Positions 5,118-5,192 of a stretch of DNA of 5,192 nt are shown here, piece after piece. Under the pieces are notes generated by a model. It was not told the DNA's origin, made no database searches, and saw nothing but the letters and a program-made list of their open reading frames with translations. Source of the stretch: Syntrophorhabdus sp. PtaB.Bin184 (lineage in GTDB: Bacteria; Desulfobacterota; Syntrophorhabdia; Syntrophorhabdales; Syntrophorhabdaceae); contig MVQQ01000061.1 in the NCBI GenBank assembly GCA_002067555.1, positions 1 through 5,192 on the forward strand. Reading direction: 5' to 3'. Every line of letters starts with the position of its first letter. Positions within the stretch are counted from its first letter, which is position 1. The translations under genes were made by a program, and so were the position numbers.

Positions 5118-5192
5118 ATGGAGACATTACCGATGATGGAGGCGCGGAGGAAGTTGACGTCACTACCTGAGGAATTGGAAGGCCGCATGGAA
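5118..5192 (+). CDS. Probable Phd/YefM-family antitoxin (N-terminal 25 residues, cut by window edge)
   Basis: Only 25 codons are visible. After a start with GAGAGGTG a few bases upstream, residues 1-20 read METLPMMEARRKLTSLPEEL. The 'xEARxxLxxLxEEL' pattern is that of the N-terminal DNA-binding domain of Phd/YefM antitoxins, whose first strand and helix read like 'TxxEARxxLxxLLxE'. Identification from so few residues would be weak alone, but the palindromic TGTACA-type operator over the promoter independently supports it. A toxin gene (RelE/YoeB, Doc or PIN type) would be expected next, outside this window; alternatively it could be a solitary antitoxin. Confidence 0.65.
   Translation, partial: METLPMMEARRKLTSLPEELEGRME

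Overview
The window looks like a chromosomal segment of a Gram-negative, probably anaerobic bacterium with moderate to slightly high GC content. Three things suggest this: a Tat-exported flavocytochrome c-type flavoprotein, a cluster of type IV pilin-like genes, and short intergenic GGGTAATGGG-type repeats. A deltaproteobacterial (Desulfobacterota) origin is my best guess, but it rests on general resemblance and is not proven by the sequence.

Layout, left to right. (1) 1-822, minus strand: the N-terminal 274 residues of a Tat-signal FAD-dependent oxidoreductase that runs off the left edge. It has a strong Shine-Dalgarno and a plausible promoter with an inverted repeat over the expected transcription start. 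(2) 1020-2153, minus strand: a complete AAA-type ATPase with a C-terminal DUF4143 domain. No Shine-Dalgarno is visible. A good promoter sits so close that its -10 box overlaps the first ATG, so the mRNA may be leaderless and start at the second ATG (2144). (3) 2154-2399: a divergent intergenic region with inverted low-complexity repeats, a minus-strand G-quadruplex motif and the promoter of the next operon. (4) 2400-4873, plus strand: four overlapping genes for type IV pilin-like (pseudopilin) proteins. Each has a prepilin-peptidase site, and the fourth lacks the usual Glu5. Gene order and protein types resemble the mshC-D-O-P part of MSHA pilus loci or a type II secretion minor pseudopilin set (H-I-J-K). 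(5) 4874-5117: an intergenic region that ends in a well-formed promoter with three GTAC-centred half-sites exactly 12 bp apart. (6) 5118-5192, plus strand: the first 25 codons of a probable Phd/YefM-family antitoxin, running off the right edge.

How the genes may work together. The four pilin-like proteins probably assemble as a minor-pilin tip or priming complex. The non-Glu5 fourth protein would sit at the tip and carry a large, possibly adhesive, C-terminal domain. No major pilin, assembly ATPase, platform protein, secretin or prepilin peptidase is present here, so the machinery must be encoded elsewhere. The flavoprotein, the ATPase and the probable antitoxin look like independent transcription units. 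The most notable regulatory signal is the 12-bp-phased operator upstream of the antitoxin, which matches what is known of YefM-YoeB autoregulation.
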